A DNA stretch of 64,000 bases, from NCBI GenBank assembly GCA_015063185.1, contig SUSY01000003.1:18401-82400 (forward strand). Direction: 5' to 3'. Shown here piece after piece: positions 43,295-52,935 of this stretch (position 1 is the stretch's first letter; each line of letters begins with the position of its first letter). This DNA comes from Thermoplasmata archaeon (GTDB taxonomy: Archaea; Thermoplasmatota; Thermoplasmata; Methanomassiliicoccales; Methanomethylophilaceae). The notes under the pieces were generated by a model. The model had not been told where the DNA came from. It saw only the letters and a list, made by a program, of their open reading frames with translations, and did not search any database. The translations under genes were made by a program, and so were the position numbers.

Positions 43295-45043
43295 TCAGAG
43301 GACGGGGTTCTTCTTCCTTCTCTCGAAGGGCCAGGAATGCTTGACGAGACCCATCACGACCCTGGGTGCGTTGGACCAAATTGATCCTGCATCCCAATCG
43401 AGATCCTTCTTGTTACAAACGGTGGATGCCATCATCCTCTCACCCTCCTCCTTGATGTCCCAGAGCTTCGCAGTACGCGTACTCTCGTCCTTGATGGTGA
43501 GGATGTCATCGATACGATGCATCAGATCCCTGGCTATGTTGGTCCTCTCGACACGGGTATCGTATGCCTCCTGAGTGGTGCGTCCGCACTCCAACTCGAT
43601 ATGTGCCAGCTCAAGTGCTGCATCATATGAGACGTCCGCAATCATATCCCTTGTCATCCACTTGGTCTCATAGGACAGGACATGCTTCCAGGAAGGATTC
43701 TCCAAGAGCGCCCTGTGCTCATCGAGGGTCCTTGCGAAGAACTTGTATCCGAACTTATCTGGCTCTTCGAATGCCCTGCTTCCGGGATCGACGAACGGTG
43801 CGAACGGTGCGGTGTAAATGAACAGCTTGTCATCCTTTCCGACAGCGTTCCAGAGGTTCCTTGCCTCACGGGAGCTGTTCATAGCGGACTCGACAGTCTG
43901 CTCGGGAAGCCCGGTCATATAGAACACATCGAATCTGGCACATCCATTCTTGAATGCGGATGTGAGCGTCTTCTCTACGGATTTGTTATCGTAGTTCTTA
44001 CCCATGGCCATCCTGACGATCTCGTCACTGGAGTCCGGGGAGATCTCCATGGAGTACTCACCGAATCCGCGCTGAAGTTGTGAGAAGAACTCGTCGTTAC
44101 CTGGGTGGAATATCTCGAATGCCACATGGTTCTTGATCCCTTCCTTCCTGGCTGCGGTCGCGAGACGCTCGACATAATCCTTACCTCCCTGACGGGGATC
44201 ACCGATGACGAAGATGGGAGTGTCCAAATAATCCTGGATAACGGACATGTCCTCCACAAGCTTCTCGGGGCTCCTGAATGCCGCACGACCTCTGCAGAGG
44301 AGCCTCTTGTTGGCAGCATGCGAACCACCGCACTCCGCACAGTTGAGGTTGCATCCGCGAACAGTGAACACGGAGGTCAATGGTAATTTGTCCCAGTCGA
44401 GCCAAGGGAGTGCTCCCTTGATGTCCCTGTTCCTGAGGGTACACTTGATCATGGTTCCATAATCGAACATGCACCAATCGAGGTCCTCGGGGATGTTGGT
44501 GATAGGATTGACGTGGACCTTTCCATTCTTGTCCTTCCACGTGAGATTAGGGACATCCTCGAGGTTTCCGCCGTCACAGAGGACCTGCATGAGCTTGACA
44601 TGGGGAAGCTCAGTGGAATCACCGCGCATGACCATGTCGATGTAGGGCCTCTGGATCAGATCCTCGTAGAAGTACGAGGAGGAGAATCCTCCGAACTCGA
44701 CGATTGCGTCGGGATGGTACTTCTTGACGATCTTTGCGATCTCGATGGCTCCATGACAGTGGGGCATCCAGTGGAGGTCGATCGCATACACCTTCGCGTG
44801 GATCTTCTGGATAACGCGCTCGACATCCAACTTGTCGTTCTGGAGCATCTGTACTGCAAGGTTCACGATCCTGGTCTTGAATCCTGCTGCCTCCAGATGC
44901 GAAGACATGGTCATGAATCCGATGGGGTACATCTCGAACACAGGGGACGAGGGGACCACATCACTGACAGGACCGTAGAAGATCGGTTTCTTTCTGAAAT
45001 CATACACCGTGGGTGCGTGAATGAATACGATATCTGTTGCCAT
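43295..45043 (-). CDS. B12-binding-domain radical SAM protein (Ta0216-like)
   Basis: The N-terminal 140 residues resemble a cobalamin-binding Rossmann domain (IGFMTMSSHLEAAG, HWMPHCHGAIEIAK), though without the DxHxxG motif. A radical SAM core follows with CNLNCAECGG near residue 240. At 582 residues it looks like the Thermoplasmatota family typified by Ta0216, whose substrate is unknown. AAGGTGGT before the ATG at 45043 fixes the start. It is ten bases after the cis-prenyltransferase gene, so lipid or isoprenoid modification is a possible role. Confidence 0.78.
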   Translation of the reverse strand: MATDIVFIHAPTVYDFRKKPIFYGPVSDVVPSSPVFEMYPIGFMTMSSHLEAAGFKTRIVNLAVQMLQNDKLDVERVIQKIHAKVYAIDLHWMPHCHGAIEIAKIVKKYHPDAIVEFGGFSSSYFYEDLIQRPYIDMVMRGDSTELPHVKLMQVLCDGGNLEDVPNLTWKDKNGKVHVNPITNIPEDLDWCMFDYGTMIKCTLRNRDIKGALPWLDWDKLPLTSVFTVRGCNLNCAECGGSHAANKRLLCRGRAAFRSPEKLVEDMSVIQDYLDTPIFVIGDPRQGGKDYVERLATAARKEGIKNHVAFEIFHPGNDEFFSQLQRGFGEYSMEISPDSSDEIVRMAMGKNYDNKSVEKTLTSAFKNGCARFDVFYMTGLPEQTVESAMNSSREARNLWNAVGKDDKLFIYTAPFAPFVDPGSRAFEEPDKFGYKFFARTLDEHRALLENPSWKHVLSYETKWMTRDMIADVSYDAALELAHIELECGRTTQEAYDTRVERTNIARDLMHRIDDILTIKDESTRTAKLWDIKEEGERMMASTVCNKKDLDWDAGSIWSNAPRVVMGLVKHSWPFERRKKNPVL

Positions 45044-45053
45044 TGTACCACCT

Positions 45054-45830
45054 TCACGTGCCGAAACGCCTGGCACGTTGTTGATAGGACCTTATAGCCC
45101 TCAGGAAGTCTATGTACCTGAAACTGGGCCAATACACGTCCGTGAAATAGAGTTCTGAATAAGCCAACTGCCACAGCAGGAAGTTGGATAACCTGTATTC
45201 TCCGGAGGTCCTGAGGACCAGTTCCGGATCGGAAACATCGAAGGTGTACATACATTCCGAGATGGTGTCCTCATCGATGTCGGCTATGTCCAATTCACCG
45301 GATTTGACACGAGCGGACACATCCTTGACGGCGTTCACGATCTCCTGCCTTCCCCCGTATGCTATGGCCATGTTGAAATTGAATTTATCGAAGTCAGCGG
45401 TCTTCCTCTCGGCATATTCGATGGCCTCGAGCATATCCTCGGGAATGATGTCCCTCTCGCCGATAGCTCTGAGACGCACACGGTTCTCCAGAACACGTGG
45501 ATCGTCGGCGAGCTCCCTGAGGGAATTGCCGATGAGGTCCATGAGGAAATCCACCTCCTCCTGTTCCCTATTGAAGTTCTCCGTGGAGAACGCGTACACC
45601 GTGAGGGTCTTCACACCCATCTTCATGCACCAGTCGAGAACGTCCTTGATCTTCTCCTTTCCCGCACGATGACCATCCTTGGTATCGAGGCCCTGTTCGC
45701 GTGCATACCTCCTGTTACCATCCATGATTATGGCGATATGCTTGGGGATCGGGCCATCGGAAACCTCCTTCTCCAGACGCTCCTCATAGATTCCGTACAC
45801 TTTGTTTGTGAGGAGTCCGTTGGAACTCAT
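45054..45830 (-). CDS. uppS: Cis-prenyltransferase (undecaprenyl/polyprenyl diphosphate synthase)
   Basis: This enzyme makes the long-chain cis-polyprenyl carrier used for glycan assembly. It has HIAIIMDGNRRYAREQG near the N-terminus and the C-terminal RTSGEYRLSNFLLWQLAYSELYFTDVYWP region. The ATG at 45830 overlaps the stop of mmp11 (ATGA) and gives 258 residues. A longer frame to 45878 lies inside mmp11. Confidence 0.92.
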   Translation of the reverse strand: MSSNGLLTNKVYGIYEERLEKEVSDGPIPKHIAIIMDGNRRYAREQGLDTKDGHRAGKEKIKDVLDWCMKMGVKTLTVYAFSTENFNREQEEVDFLMDLIGNSLRELADDPRVLENRVRLRAIGERDIIPEDMLEAIEYAERKTADFDKFNFNMAIAYGGRQEIVNAVKDVSARVKSGELDIADIDEDTISECMYTFDVSDPELVLRTSGEYRLSNFLLWQLAYSELYFTDVYWPSFRYIDFLRAIRSYQQRARRFGT

Positions 45831-46774
45831 TCGAAGTCCTCCGGGATCCCTGCCGCCTTGAGCCCAAGGTCGAAACAACCGATGGCTGCGACGGCCCCGA
45901 TAGTTCCCTTGTTGCCGGTGACGTAGTGGATCTCCACCCCGTTCCTCTCCGCGACCTCGACGGCATCATCGATCGTATAGAGGATGGACTTGGCACTCCA
46001 GGACCACTCCCTGAGGTCGTCGGGGATCCTGAGACCCACGAAGGTGGTCATCACCGTGTCATCGGAGTAGGAGCCCTTCCTTATGAACTCCTTCGCGAAC
46101 TCGATGATCTTCGGCACCTCTTCCTCCGTTGCAGCGAAGGATACGGCGGTGGAACAGCAGTTCGTGGTCTTGTTGGGTGCTTTCGGATTGAGCTGAATGA
46201 TCTTGTGGTTGAGGAACTTCCCGTACGGACACTCCCTTCCGAGCTGCATCGTGAGGACCCACGAAGCACCCTGCTGTGGGGTGTCGGTATCATCCACACC
46301 TATGACGAGACGTACCCTCTTACGGGTGACTATCTCGGTCTCGGCGACGAATGCCCCTCCCATCTTGAAATCATCGGGATAGATCGTCTCGATGACATCG
46401 TCCGCCTGGGGGAGACATGCCCCCACACCAACGGAGGCACCTGCGATCCCTTTCCATTTGGTGTGGACCCTACCCCCTTCGACACGGAGCGAATAGATTC
46501 CCTGTCCACCGAGTTCGGAGGACGCTGGACCGAAATTGAGCGGCCTATCACCGATCACGAGATCCATGACGATGGATCCCTCATCGCGGATGTCCGTGAT
46601 GATTCCGCGGGTTCTGGTCCTGTTGATTATGTCCCATTCCTTGGGACCGGTCGAGGAACACTTCTCGACGACCTGTGCACAACCGTTCTTCTCATCCACC
46701 ATCGTGATGAGGGACTTACAGAACATGGGTCCGTACTTCTCTCTCACCTGTTCGGGTGTAAGGATCGTGGGCAT
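45827..46774 (-). CDS. Methanogenesis marker protein 11
   Basis: A 315-residue protein found almost only in methanogens, of unknown biochemical role. Recognisable stretches are VRLVIGVDDTDTPQQGASW near residue 155, the CCSTAVSFAA segment with its double Cys, and GNKGTIGAVAAIG near the end. The VDDTDTP motif also occurs in TiaS-type proteins. It lies in a run of minus-strand genes from folD to the B12 radical SAM gene. Confidence 0.85.
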   Translation of the reverse strand: MPTILTPEQVREKYGPMFCKSLITMVDEKNGCAQVVEKCSSTGPKEWDIINRTRTRGIITDIRDEGSIVMDLVIGDRPLNFGPASSELGGQGIYSLRVEGGRVHTKWKGIAGASVGVGACLPQADDVIETIYPDDFKMGGAFVAETEIVTRKRVRLVIGVDDTDTPQQGASWVLTMQLGRECPYGKFLNHKIIQLNPKAPNKTTNCCSTAVSFAATEEEVPKIIEFAKEFIRKGSYSDDTVMTTFVGLRIPDDLREWSWSAKSILYTIDDAVEVAERNGVEIHYVTGNKGTIGAVAAIGCFDLGLKAAGIPEDFE

Positions 46775-46783
46775 GGTATCACA

Positions 46784-47428
46784 TCAATCGTTGAGCTCTT
46801 CCTCGTGGATAATCCTAAGACAATCCGCAGGGACCATCTTACAGAGGAAGACGGTCTTTCCTGCCTTTCCGATGTCATAACCCTCATCGAAGCACTTATC
46901 GACATCTACAGCGAGGATCAGGGGATTCTCCACACGGACGGAACCTGCATTGTATGCGTCCTGATATGTGAGCGAGAGATGGACCATCATCCTGTCGGAG
47001 GGCATGAGACCCGTCTCAAGGATGATCTCCGCTTCCTCCTCGGTGGTGGGATAGTAGAGTTCATCGGGAACGTTCTCGGTAGGCAACTGGAGATCCAACG
47101 GGATGGTGTGTCCGTACATCGCCCTGATCAGGTCCCCGGAGATCTGGTATCTGCCCTTGGGATCGGTCTCCACCAGAGCGATGATGTGATGTGGTCTGAG
47201 CCACTGCATACGGTTACGGTTCTCCTTGATGGCGGATACGACCTTTCTCAACTGTACGAATCCCTGATCGTCCATGGGAAGGTCGAACTTACCATGTCTG
47301 AGGATACCGGCCATCATCCTTCCGACCTTCTCCATCTCGTAGTCGTTCATAAGGAACTTGCCTTCCTCTCCGCAGATAGGACAGACCTCGTCACGGAAGT
47401 ATCCGTGTTCCTCGCATTCTCTCATCAT
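46784..47428 (-). CDS. kptA: RNA 2'-phosphotransferase (Tpt1/KptA family)
   Basis: This enzyme transfers a 2'-phosphate from RNA to NAD. It has the core LRHGKFDLPMDDQGFV, IRAMYGHT and LYYPTTEE...LMPSDRMMVHLS motifs. The N-terminal about 30 residues add a zinc-like CEEHG...CPICGE module, common in archaeal members. 214 residues. Confidence 0.9.
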   Translation of the reverse strand: MMRECEEHGYFRDEVCPICGEEGKFLMNDYEMEKVGRMMAGILRHGKFDLPMDDQGFVQLRKVVSAIKENRNRMQWLRPHHIIALVETDPKGRYQISGDLIRAMYGHTIPLDLQLPTENVPDELYYPTTEEEAEIILETGLMPSDRMMVHLSLTYQDAYNAGSVRVENPLILAVDVDKCFDEGYDIGKAGKTVFLCKMVPADCLRIIHEEELND

Positions 47429-47440
47429 GTGATTACCTCT

Positions 47441-48319
47441 TTAGCGTGATGCGGCATTCTCGGCTGCCTTCACCGTGTTGGCCATGAGCATACAGATGGT
47501 CATCGGCCCTACTCCTCCGGGAACGGGTGTGATCGCGGAGACCTTCTTACTGACCTCGTCGAAGTCCACATCGCCCACGAGTCTGGATCCCTTGGGGTGC
47601 GTTGGATCCTCGATCCTGTTCGTACCGACATCGATGACGACCGCTCCGTCCTTGACCATGTCGGCGGTTATGAAACGTGCTTTTCCGATGGCGACGATAA
47701 GGATGTCCGCCTGCCTGGTGATGGATGCGAGGTCCTTGGTCCTGGAATGGACGACTGTGACGGTCGCGTCGGCTCCGCGCTGGACCATGAGGGATGCCAT
47801 CGGCTTTCCCACGATGTTGCTCCTTCCTACGACGACCACATGCTTCCCCGCAGTCTCGATTCCGGAACGGACAAGCATCTGCTGGACCCCGGCAGGGGTG
47901 GCAGGGAGGAATCCAGGCTTTCCGATGAGCATGTTACCGACGTTCACAGGATGGAACCCGTCGACGTCCTTGTTGGGATCGATGGCCTGGATGACCTTGT
48001 CCTCATCGATGTGTTTGGGAAGGGGGAGCTGAACCAGGAATCCGTGGATCGCAGGATCTTTGTTGAGTGCGTCTATCCTCGACAGGAGCTCCTCCTCGGA
48101 AGTCTCCGCGGGAAGGACGATGGTCTCGGAACGCATGCCGAGCTCTTCGCATTTCCTCCCCTTGTTGCGGACATAAACCTGAGAAGCGGGATCATCTCCG
48201 ACGAGGATGACCGCAAGTCCAGGCATAACACCCTCGGACTTGAGCTTCTCGATTCTGACACGAAGTTCGTCGTATATCTGACCGGCTACTTCTGGGCCGG
48301 AGATGATCTTGCAAGACAT
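47441..48319 (-). CDS. folD: Bifunctional methylene-THF dehydrogenase/cyclohydrolase FolD
   Basis: This enzyme interconverts methylene-, methenyl- and formyl-tetrahydrofolate. It has YVRNKGRKCEELG, VQLPLPKHIDE, the Rossmann VVVGRSNIVGKPMASLM and the C-terminal TPVPGGVGPMTICML. The ATG at 48319 gives 292 residues; the upstream extension lies in a GC-rich spacer. It uses bacterial-type folate, so this archaeon handles C1 units on tetrahydrofolate, which matters for the methionine locus at 12-20 kb. Confidence 0.95.
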   Translation of the reverse strand: MSCKIISGPEVAGQIYDELRVRIEKLKSEGVMPGLAVILVGDDPASQVYVRNKGRKCEELGMRSETIVLPAETSEEELLSRIDALNKDPAIHGFLVQLPLPKHIDEDKVIQAIDPNKDVDGFHPVNVGNMLIGKPGFLPATPAGVQQMLVRSGIETAGKHVVVVGRSNIVGKPMASLMVQRGADATVTVVHSRTKDLASITRQADILIVAIGKARFITADMVKDGAVVIDVGTNRIEDPTHPKGSRLVGDVDFDEVSKKVSAITPVPGGVGPMTICMLMANTVKAAENAASR

Positions 48320-48389
48320 GAGCCGAGTATCGTTCCATACTTTAAAAGTATATGCGCGTGCGACTGGACAGATGTGGATATCTGGAACG

Positions 48390-49205
48390 TCAGCGGACCA
48401 CGGATGCCGTCCTGGCCTCGACGGCCTCGAAGCCTGAATCCAGTATGCGTGACAGGACCTGTCTTGTGGCATCGTAATTGGCCGAAACCTCATCCTTGTC
48501 CATGATCCCACCAGAACGCCTCTCGACCATGTGCCAGGTATGTGTGGCGATCATACATACGCCGTCCTTAACCGATTCGGAGAGACGGATGAAATCCTCC
48601 GGGGGCCTCCTACCTTCATGCATCGGCCACAGATACGACGTGATTGTCCTTCCGTTCTCGGACACACCCTTTATAGCAGGTAGCTCCGTGAGCATCGGAC
48701 TGCCGGATGGATACGGTCTCACGACATCTGACACATGCACGTATCTGGAGGAGTCGTATGTGATTCCGTACTCATGGAGAAGATTCAACATCCCCTCGTT
48801 GGGATCCATGTATGGTGAACGGGACCCCACGGGTGATACGTTCACCTCGTCACGGACGATTTGGATAGAATTCTCCACGATGGACCTCAGATCATCCTGG
48901 GACAGGAGTACCTTGGAACGGGAACCGGTCAGATCCTCATGGTCATACCCATGGATGGCGACCTCGTGTCTGGATATGGTCCTGCCCACACCGGTCTCGC
49001 TGAGGGTACGTGCCTCCGCGAAGAACGTGGCCTTCATACCCAGATCATCGAGGAGGTCCAGTATGATATGCGTCCCCCTCTCGGAAGAGGAGAAACGCGG
49101 AGCATTGCCGGATCCGCGATCGAGGGAGACTGCCGCGGATGAACCGACGACGGCCTCGTTCACATCCCGATCAAGGTCGATGGTGAAACACAACTGTCTC
49201 ATCAT
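48390..49205 (-). CDS. Polysaccharide-deacetylase-like hydrolase
   Basis: A 271-residue NodB-homology protein. The start is FTIDLDRDV (with a candidate metal-binding Asp), and VAIHGYDHEDL and GSRSPYMDPNEGML fit the NodB fold. There is no signal peptide, so it is probably cytosolic. The ATG at 49205 overlaps the AMP phosphorylase stop (TGATG). The substrate is unknown. Confidence 0.75.
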   Translation of the reverse strand: MMRQLCFTIDLDRDVNEAVVGSSAAVSLDRGSGNAPRFSSSERGTHIILDLLDDLGMKATFFAEARTLSETGVGRTISRHEVAIHGYDHEDLTGSRSKVLLSQDDLRSIVENSIQIVRDEVNVSPVGSRSPYMDPNEGMLNLLHEYGITYDSSRYVHVSDVVRPYPSGSPMLTELPAIKGVSENGRTITSYLWPMHEGRRPPEDFIRLSESVKDGVCMIATHTWHMVERRSGGIMDKDEVSANYDATRQVLSRILDSGFEAVEARTASVVR

Positions 49206-50698
49206 CAGCCCTTCTCGATCAACATACCCTCGATATGGATAGGTGCATAACGAAGTGCCAGCTCCTTGGCACGGATACACTTTGCCTCATTGTCCGCATG
49301 GATGCGGAGGATCACATCGCCCTTCTCCACCCTCTGACCCCTCTTCTTGAATATGAGGAGACCGGCACCCTTATCGGAGGGTGAACCGGATGCTCTTGCT
49401 ATCTGTACGATGGCCTTGTTGTCGATGGAGTGGACGAATCCGGCCTTGGTGGCAACGACGTCCTGGGTGTACTGTCCGGGAACCAGGTCCGTTGACCTGA
49501 TGTCATAGTTACCACCCTGTGCCGCTACGACCTCACGGAACTTCTTCATCGCCGCACCGGACTCCAGAAGCTCCTTTGCCTTGTCCGCACCGTTGGGGAT
49601 ACCACCCATCTCAAGGATCATGCCTGCGAGCGCACATGCCTTCTCCACGACGCTTCCGGGATGGTTATCACCTTCAAGAACGCGGATGCATTCCCTTGCC
49701 TCAAGGATGGGACCTACCGCCTGTCCGACAGGCTGATCGGCATATGTGATGGCACACTCGACATGCATACCAAGCTTATGACCCAGATCTGTGAAGTCAC
49801 GAACATATGCGCGAGCCACCTCCATGGTTGGGATCTTGGTTCCGGCACCCATGGGGATGTCGACCAGAAGATGTGTCGCACCGATGGCAAGCTTCTTGCT
49901 CATGATGGATGCGAGCATCTGTGCACGTGGGTTGATTCCCAACGGATTCTCGACCTTGATAACGATGTCATCCACAGGTGCCAGATTCATGGAACCTCCC
50001 CATGCGAACACTGCCCCCACCTCCTCGGAGATGGATTTGACCCTCTCGGCGGAGAGCTCCACGTCGCAGAACGTCTCCACGAAATCGGATGTACCGCACG
50101 CACTGCTGATGGCACGGGAGGAGGTCTTTGGAAGCATGAGTCCCGCTGCTGCCACGATGGAGACCACTATGGGCGTGACCTTGTTACCTGGCACACCACC
50201 GACACTATGGAAGTCGAACACCTGGTCGCGTTCGAATTCGATCCTGTCCCCCGTATCCACCATGGCATTGGTGAAGTGACTGATCTCATCGAGATCCATT
50301 CCGTTGATATACAAGGACGTCAACCATGCGGATACCTCGATGTTAGAGAGTTTTGCCTCCAGGATATCGTTGACGACCGCATAGATCTCCTCCTTTGTCA
50401 GCGCCTTGTTGTCCATCTTCTTCCTGATGTAGATGACGGAATCAGGCTTAGGAGAATGTGCCACATCCACGATGTCTCCATCCTTCAGACCATAACGGTT
50501 GATGTAGATGTTTGGAACGAGGATCTGACCTCTCTCCACTATGGTATCGGAATTGCCGACCAATGATACCCAGATATCTCCGGAATTGATCTTGACGCGG
50601 TCGTGGACCTTCACTCCCAGTTGGATACAATCATCATCATGAATGATCACTGCAGGCTCGGAAGAGTCCAAATCATATGTCTTGACAGTCAACTTCAT
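49205..50698 (-). CDS. deoA: AMP phosphorylase
   Basis: This enzyme converts AMP (and other NMPs) plus phosphate to base and ribose-1,5-bisphosphate. It is related to thymidine phosphorylase but has the archaeal N-terminal domain of about 80 residues. Family segments include DFHSVGGVPGNKVTP and KTSSRAISSACGTSD. 497 residues from the ATG at 50698, which overlaps the RuBisCO stop (ATGA). Confidence 0.92.
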   Translation of the reverse strand: MKLTVKTYDLDSSEPAVIIHDDDCIQLGVKVHDRVKINSGDIWVSLVGNSDTIVERGQILVPNIYINRYGLKDGDIVDVAHSPKPDSVIYIRKKMDNKALTKEEIYAVVNDILEAKLSNIEVSAWLTSLYINGMDLDEISHFTNAMVDTGDRIEFERDQVFDFHSVGGVPGNKVTPIVVSIVAAAGLMLPKTSSRAISSACGTSDFVETFCDVELSAERVKSISEEVGAVFAWGGSMNLAPVDDIVIKVENPLGINPRAQMLASIMSKKLAIGATHLLVDIPMGAGTKIPTMEVARAYVRDFTDLGHKLGMHVECAITYADQPVGQAVGPILEARECIRVLEGDNHPGSVVEKACALAGMILEMGGIPNGADKAKELLESGAAMKKFREVVAAQGGNYDIRSTDLVPGQYTQDVVATKAGFVHSIDNKAIVQIARASGSPSDKGAGLLIFKKRGQRVEKGDVILRIHADNEAKCIRAKELALRYAPIHIEGMLIEKG

Positions 50699-51930
50699 TT
50701 GTATCCCCACTTGATGAGTGCTTCATTGAGTTCCTCATGATCCTTCGCATATTCGGTCACAGGGATGTCCTGGTACGCAGCGTCGATTGCTTGGCACATG
50801 GCCATTGCTCCCTTCCTGACACCTCCTGGGTGTCCGGACACGCCGCCGCCGGCCTGCACCTGTACATTCTTTCCAGAGATCTGTACCATCTTACCGATCA
50901 TACCGGGATAGACGCCTCCAGAACAGACGGGCATGACGGTCCTGTATCCTCCGGTGGAATCGAGACATGCCTCCAGATTGGAAAGGTCGCCCCTTGGGTC
51001 CCCCGACATCTTCCCCACTCCGAGCGTACCTATGTGCAATGCGTCACCGCCGCACATACGTACGAGTTTGGTGATTGGCAACATGGCGATACCATGGAGC
51101 GGATCCCTTGTGAATGCCCCATGCATCGTCCTGTGAACGTGGATCGGCACCTTGATGGATGGATCCTCCGCGAGTGCCTGTACGGCACCGAATCCGCAAG
51201 TGATCACATCCACCATCAATTGCTTGGCACCCCATGATTGGACCTTCTCCGCCAACTCGACGATCCTGTCCCCGTTGGTGCTGACGTTGATGGCATGCAC
51301 CATCTTATGTCCTTCCGACTCCAGCCTATCCAAGGCTTCGGCGACCGCCACGGTACGGTCCTCGATCGGACAGAACGTCTGATTGGTAAGAGTCTCATCG
51401 TCCTTGCTGTTGGTCAACCCTCCTGCACCGGCCTCGTACACGTACTCCGCGGTATCCTTTGGAGAGAGCCCGATCTTGGGTTTGACGATGGTTCCTACCA
51501 AAGGTTTCTCAGGCCTATCCAATATCTTCCTGAGCCCGTCCACACCGAACTTCGGTCCTTTGTACTGCTCAAGGATCGGTTTGGGGAAGAATACATCCTC
51601 CAGCCTCAATTTGCTGACGGATTCCAATCCAAAGAGATTGCCAGCAATGACAGAAAGGATCTGAGGCACACCGCCGATATCGATACTGAAATCCTCTATA
51701 GGGAATGCTATGCGGGTCATATCCCCATCGATGGAGAGTACCTTCGCACCGTAGTTCTCCACGATCTTCGATGTGGTAGTAGTGAGGTCAGTCCATGTAC
51801 CAGTGGATTGCTCTGCCGCGATGGCGTTCGCAGCCTTCTCCATAGGCATATCCGTTGTAACCCGATAGTCACATATCACGTAGGCGTCGATGTCTACGTC
51901 CTCTCCAAGATGCATGTATGATGTGGCCAT
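50695..51930 (-). CDS. rbcL: Type III ribulose-1,5-bisphosphate carboxylase (RuBisCO)
   Basis: This is the large-subunit-only archaeal form that fixes CO2 onto ribulose-1,5-bisphosphate made from AMP, giving two 3-phosphoglycerate. Active-site residues are present: K150 and K152 (VKPKIGLSP), the carbamylated K176 with D178 and E179 (NSKDDE), His in HVHRTMHG, and loop-6 Lys in GVGKMSGD. 411 residues. It lies directly between AMP phosphorylase and R15P isomerase. Confidence 0.96.
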   Translation of the reverse strand: MATSYMHLGEDVDIDAYVICDYRVTTDMPMEKAANAIAAEQSTGTWTDLTTTTSKIVENYGAKVLSIDGDMTRIAFPIEDFSIDIGGVPQILSVIAGNLFGLESVSKLRLEDVFFPKPILEQYKGPKFGVDGLRKILDRPEKPLVGTIVKPKIGLSPKDTAEYVYEAGAGGLTNSKDDETLTNQTFCPIEDRTVAVAEALDRLESEGHKMVHAINVSTNGDRIVELAEKVQSWGAKQLMVDVITCGFGAVQALAEDPSIKVPIHVHRTMHGAFTRDPLHGIAMLPITKLVRMCGGDALHIGTLGVGKMSGDPRGDLSNLEACLDSTGGYRTVMPVCSGGVYPGMIGKMVQISGKNVQVQAGGGVSGHPGGVRKGAMAMCQAIDAAYQDIPVTEYAKDHEELNEALIKWGYK

Positions 51931-52860
51931 TTAATCACCGATTAGTTTGAAGATGTCGTCCCCCAACTGACGGGTCATGACATGATACACGGAACCGGGA
52001 GATATCAATCCCACCTCCGTGATTATTCCGTCGATGTACTTCGACGGCGTACTGTCGAACACTGGATTGAATATCTTGACCGAGGGCTCCAAAATATCCC
52101 TCTTGGCGACCTCGTCATGGTCACGCTCCTCGATGGTGACCATGTCCCCGAACAGGGTCATAGGCGAGAACTTGTACGTCTCCGAACATACATAGAACTG
52201 AACACGGGCCTCGTTGGCTGCAAGTGCCAGTTGTGATGTTCCGATCTTGTTGACCAACGTACCGTGGGATGTTATCGTATCCGCTCCGACGAACACCTTG
52301 GTGACACTCTTCATGACGGATCTGACAGCGCTGTCGATTATGAGCGTGATATCGATGCCCTCCTTGGCCAACTCATTGACCGTGAGGATACCCTGCCTCC
52401 ATGGACGTGATTCTGTGGCATATACTCTGAACTTCTTGCCCTGCCTGTGTGCTGTCTTGATCACACTGAGCGCCGCACTGCTGTTACAGTGTGTCAATAT
52501 GACATCACCGTCCTGGATACGTTTGGCACCGATCTCGCCGATCGATCTGACGGCTTCCAATGAACCCTTGTTGAACCTGTCCGCGTTGGATATGATCAAT
52601 TCCTTCGCATCCGTGACGGATCCGCAGTTCTCCACACCCCTCAGTGTGGCATGGACTCCGTTCCAGAGCGATACGGCTGTCGGGCGCGAATCCAGGATCT
52701 TCGACTTTGCATCCATGAGCCCTATCATGAACTCCTTCGGATCATCGCCCTCATACTTGGAAGCGTAGTCAGCCAATGCGGATGCCCCTGCTCTAGCGAT
52801 CCTGCCTGCACCGCGAATCTCCATACTCCTTATGGCCTCAACAGTCGTATCAACGTCCAT
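51931..52860 (-). CDS. Ribose-1,5-bisphosphate isomerase
   Basis: This enzyme turns ribose-1,5-bisphosphate into ribulose-1,5-bisphosphate. It belongs to the eIF2B-like fold: VILTHCNSSAALSVIKTAH, YATESRPWRQG and VFVGADTITSHGTLVNKIGT. 309 residues. With the two following genes it completes the AMP pathway in a single operon. A translation-factor (eIF2B) role is unlikely given this context. Confidence 0.93.
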   Translation of the reverse strand: MDVDTTVEAIRSMEIRGAGRIARAGASALADYASKYEGDDPKEFMIGLMDAKSKILDSRPTAVSLWNGVHATLRGVENCGSVTDAKELIISNADRFNKGSLEAVRSIGEIGAKRIQDGDVILTHCNSSAALSVIKTAHRQGKKFRVYATESRPWRQGILTVNELAKEGIDITLIIDSAVRSVMKSVTKVFVGADTITSHGTLVNKIGTSQLALAANEARVQFYVCSETYKFSPMTLFGDMVTIEERDHDEVAKRDILEPSVKIFNPVFDSTPSKYIDGIITEVGLISPGSVYHVMTRQLGDDIFKLIGD

Positions 52861-52935
52861 ACATGGGAATCGATTTAGCCATATTTAAGACAGGAGAAAT
52901 GCATCAATTCCTATCGGACATTTCATCATTGTGCG

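Noticed and set aside
51931-52860. Translation initiation factor eIF2B subunit
   Set aside because: The gene sits between no translation genes but directly beside RuBisCO and AMP phosphorylase, the established context of ribose-1,5-bisphosphate isomerase.
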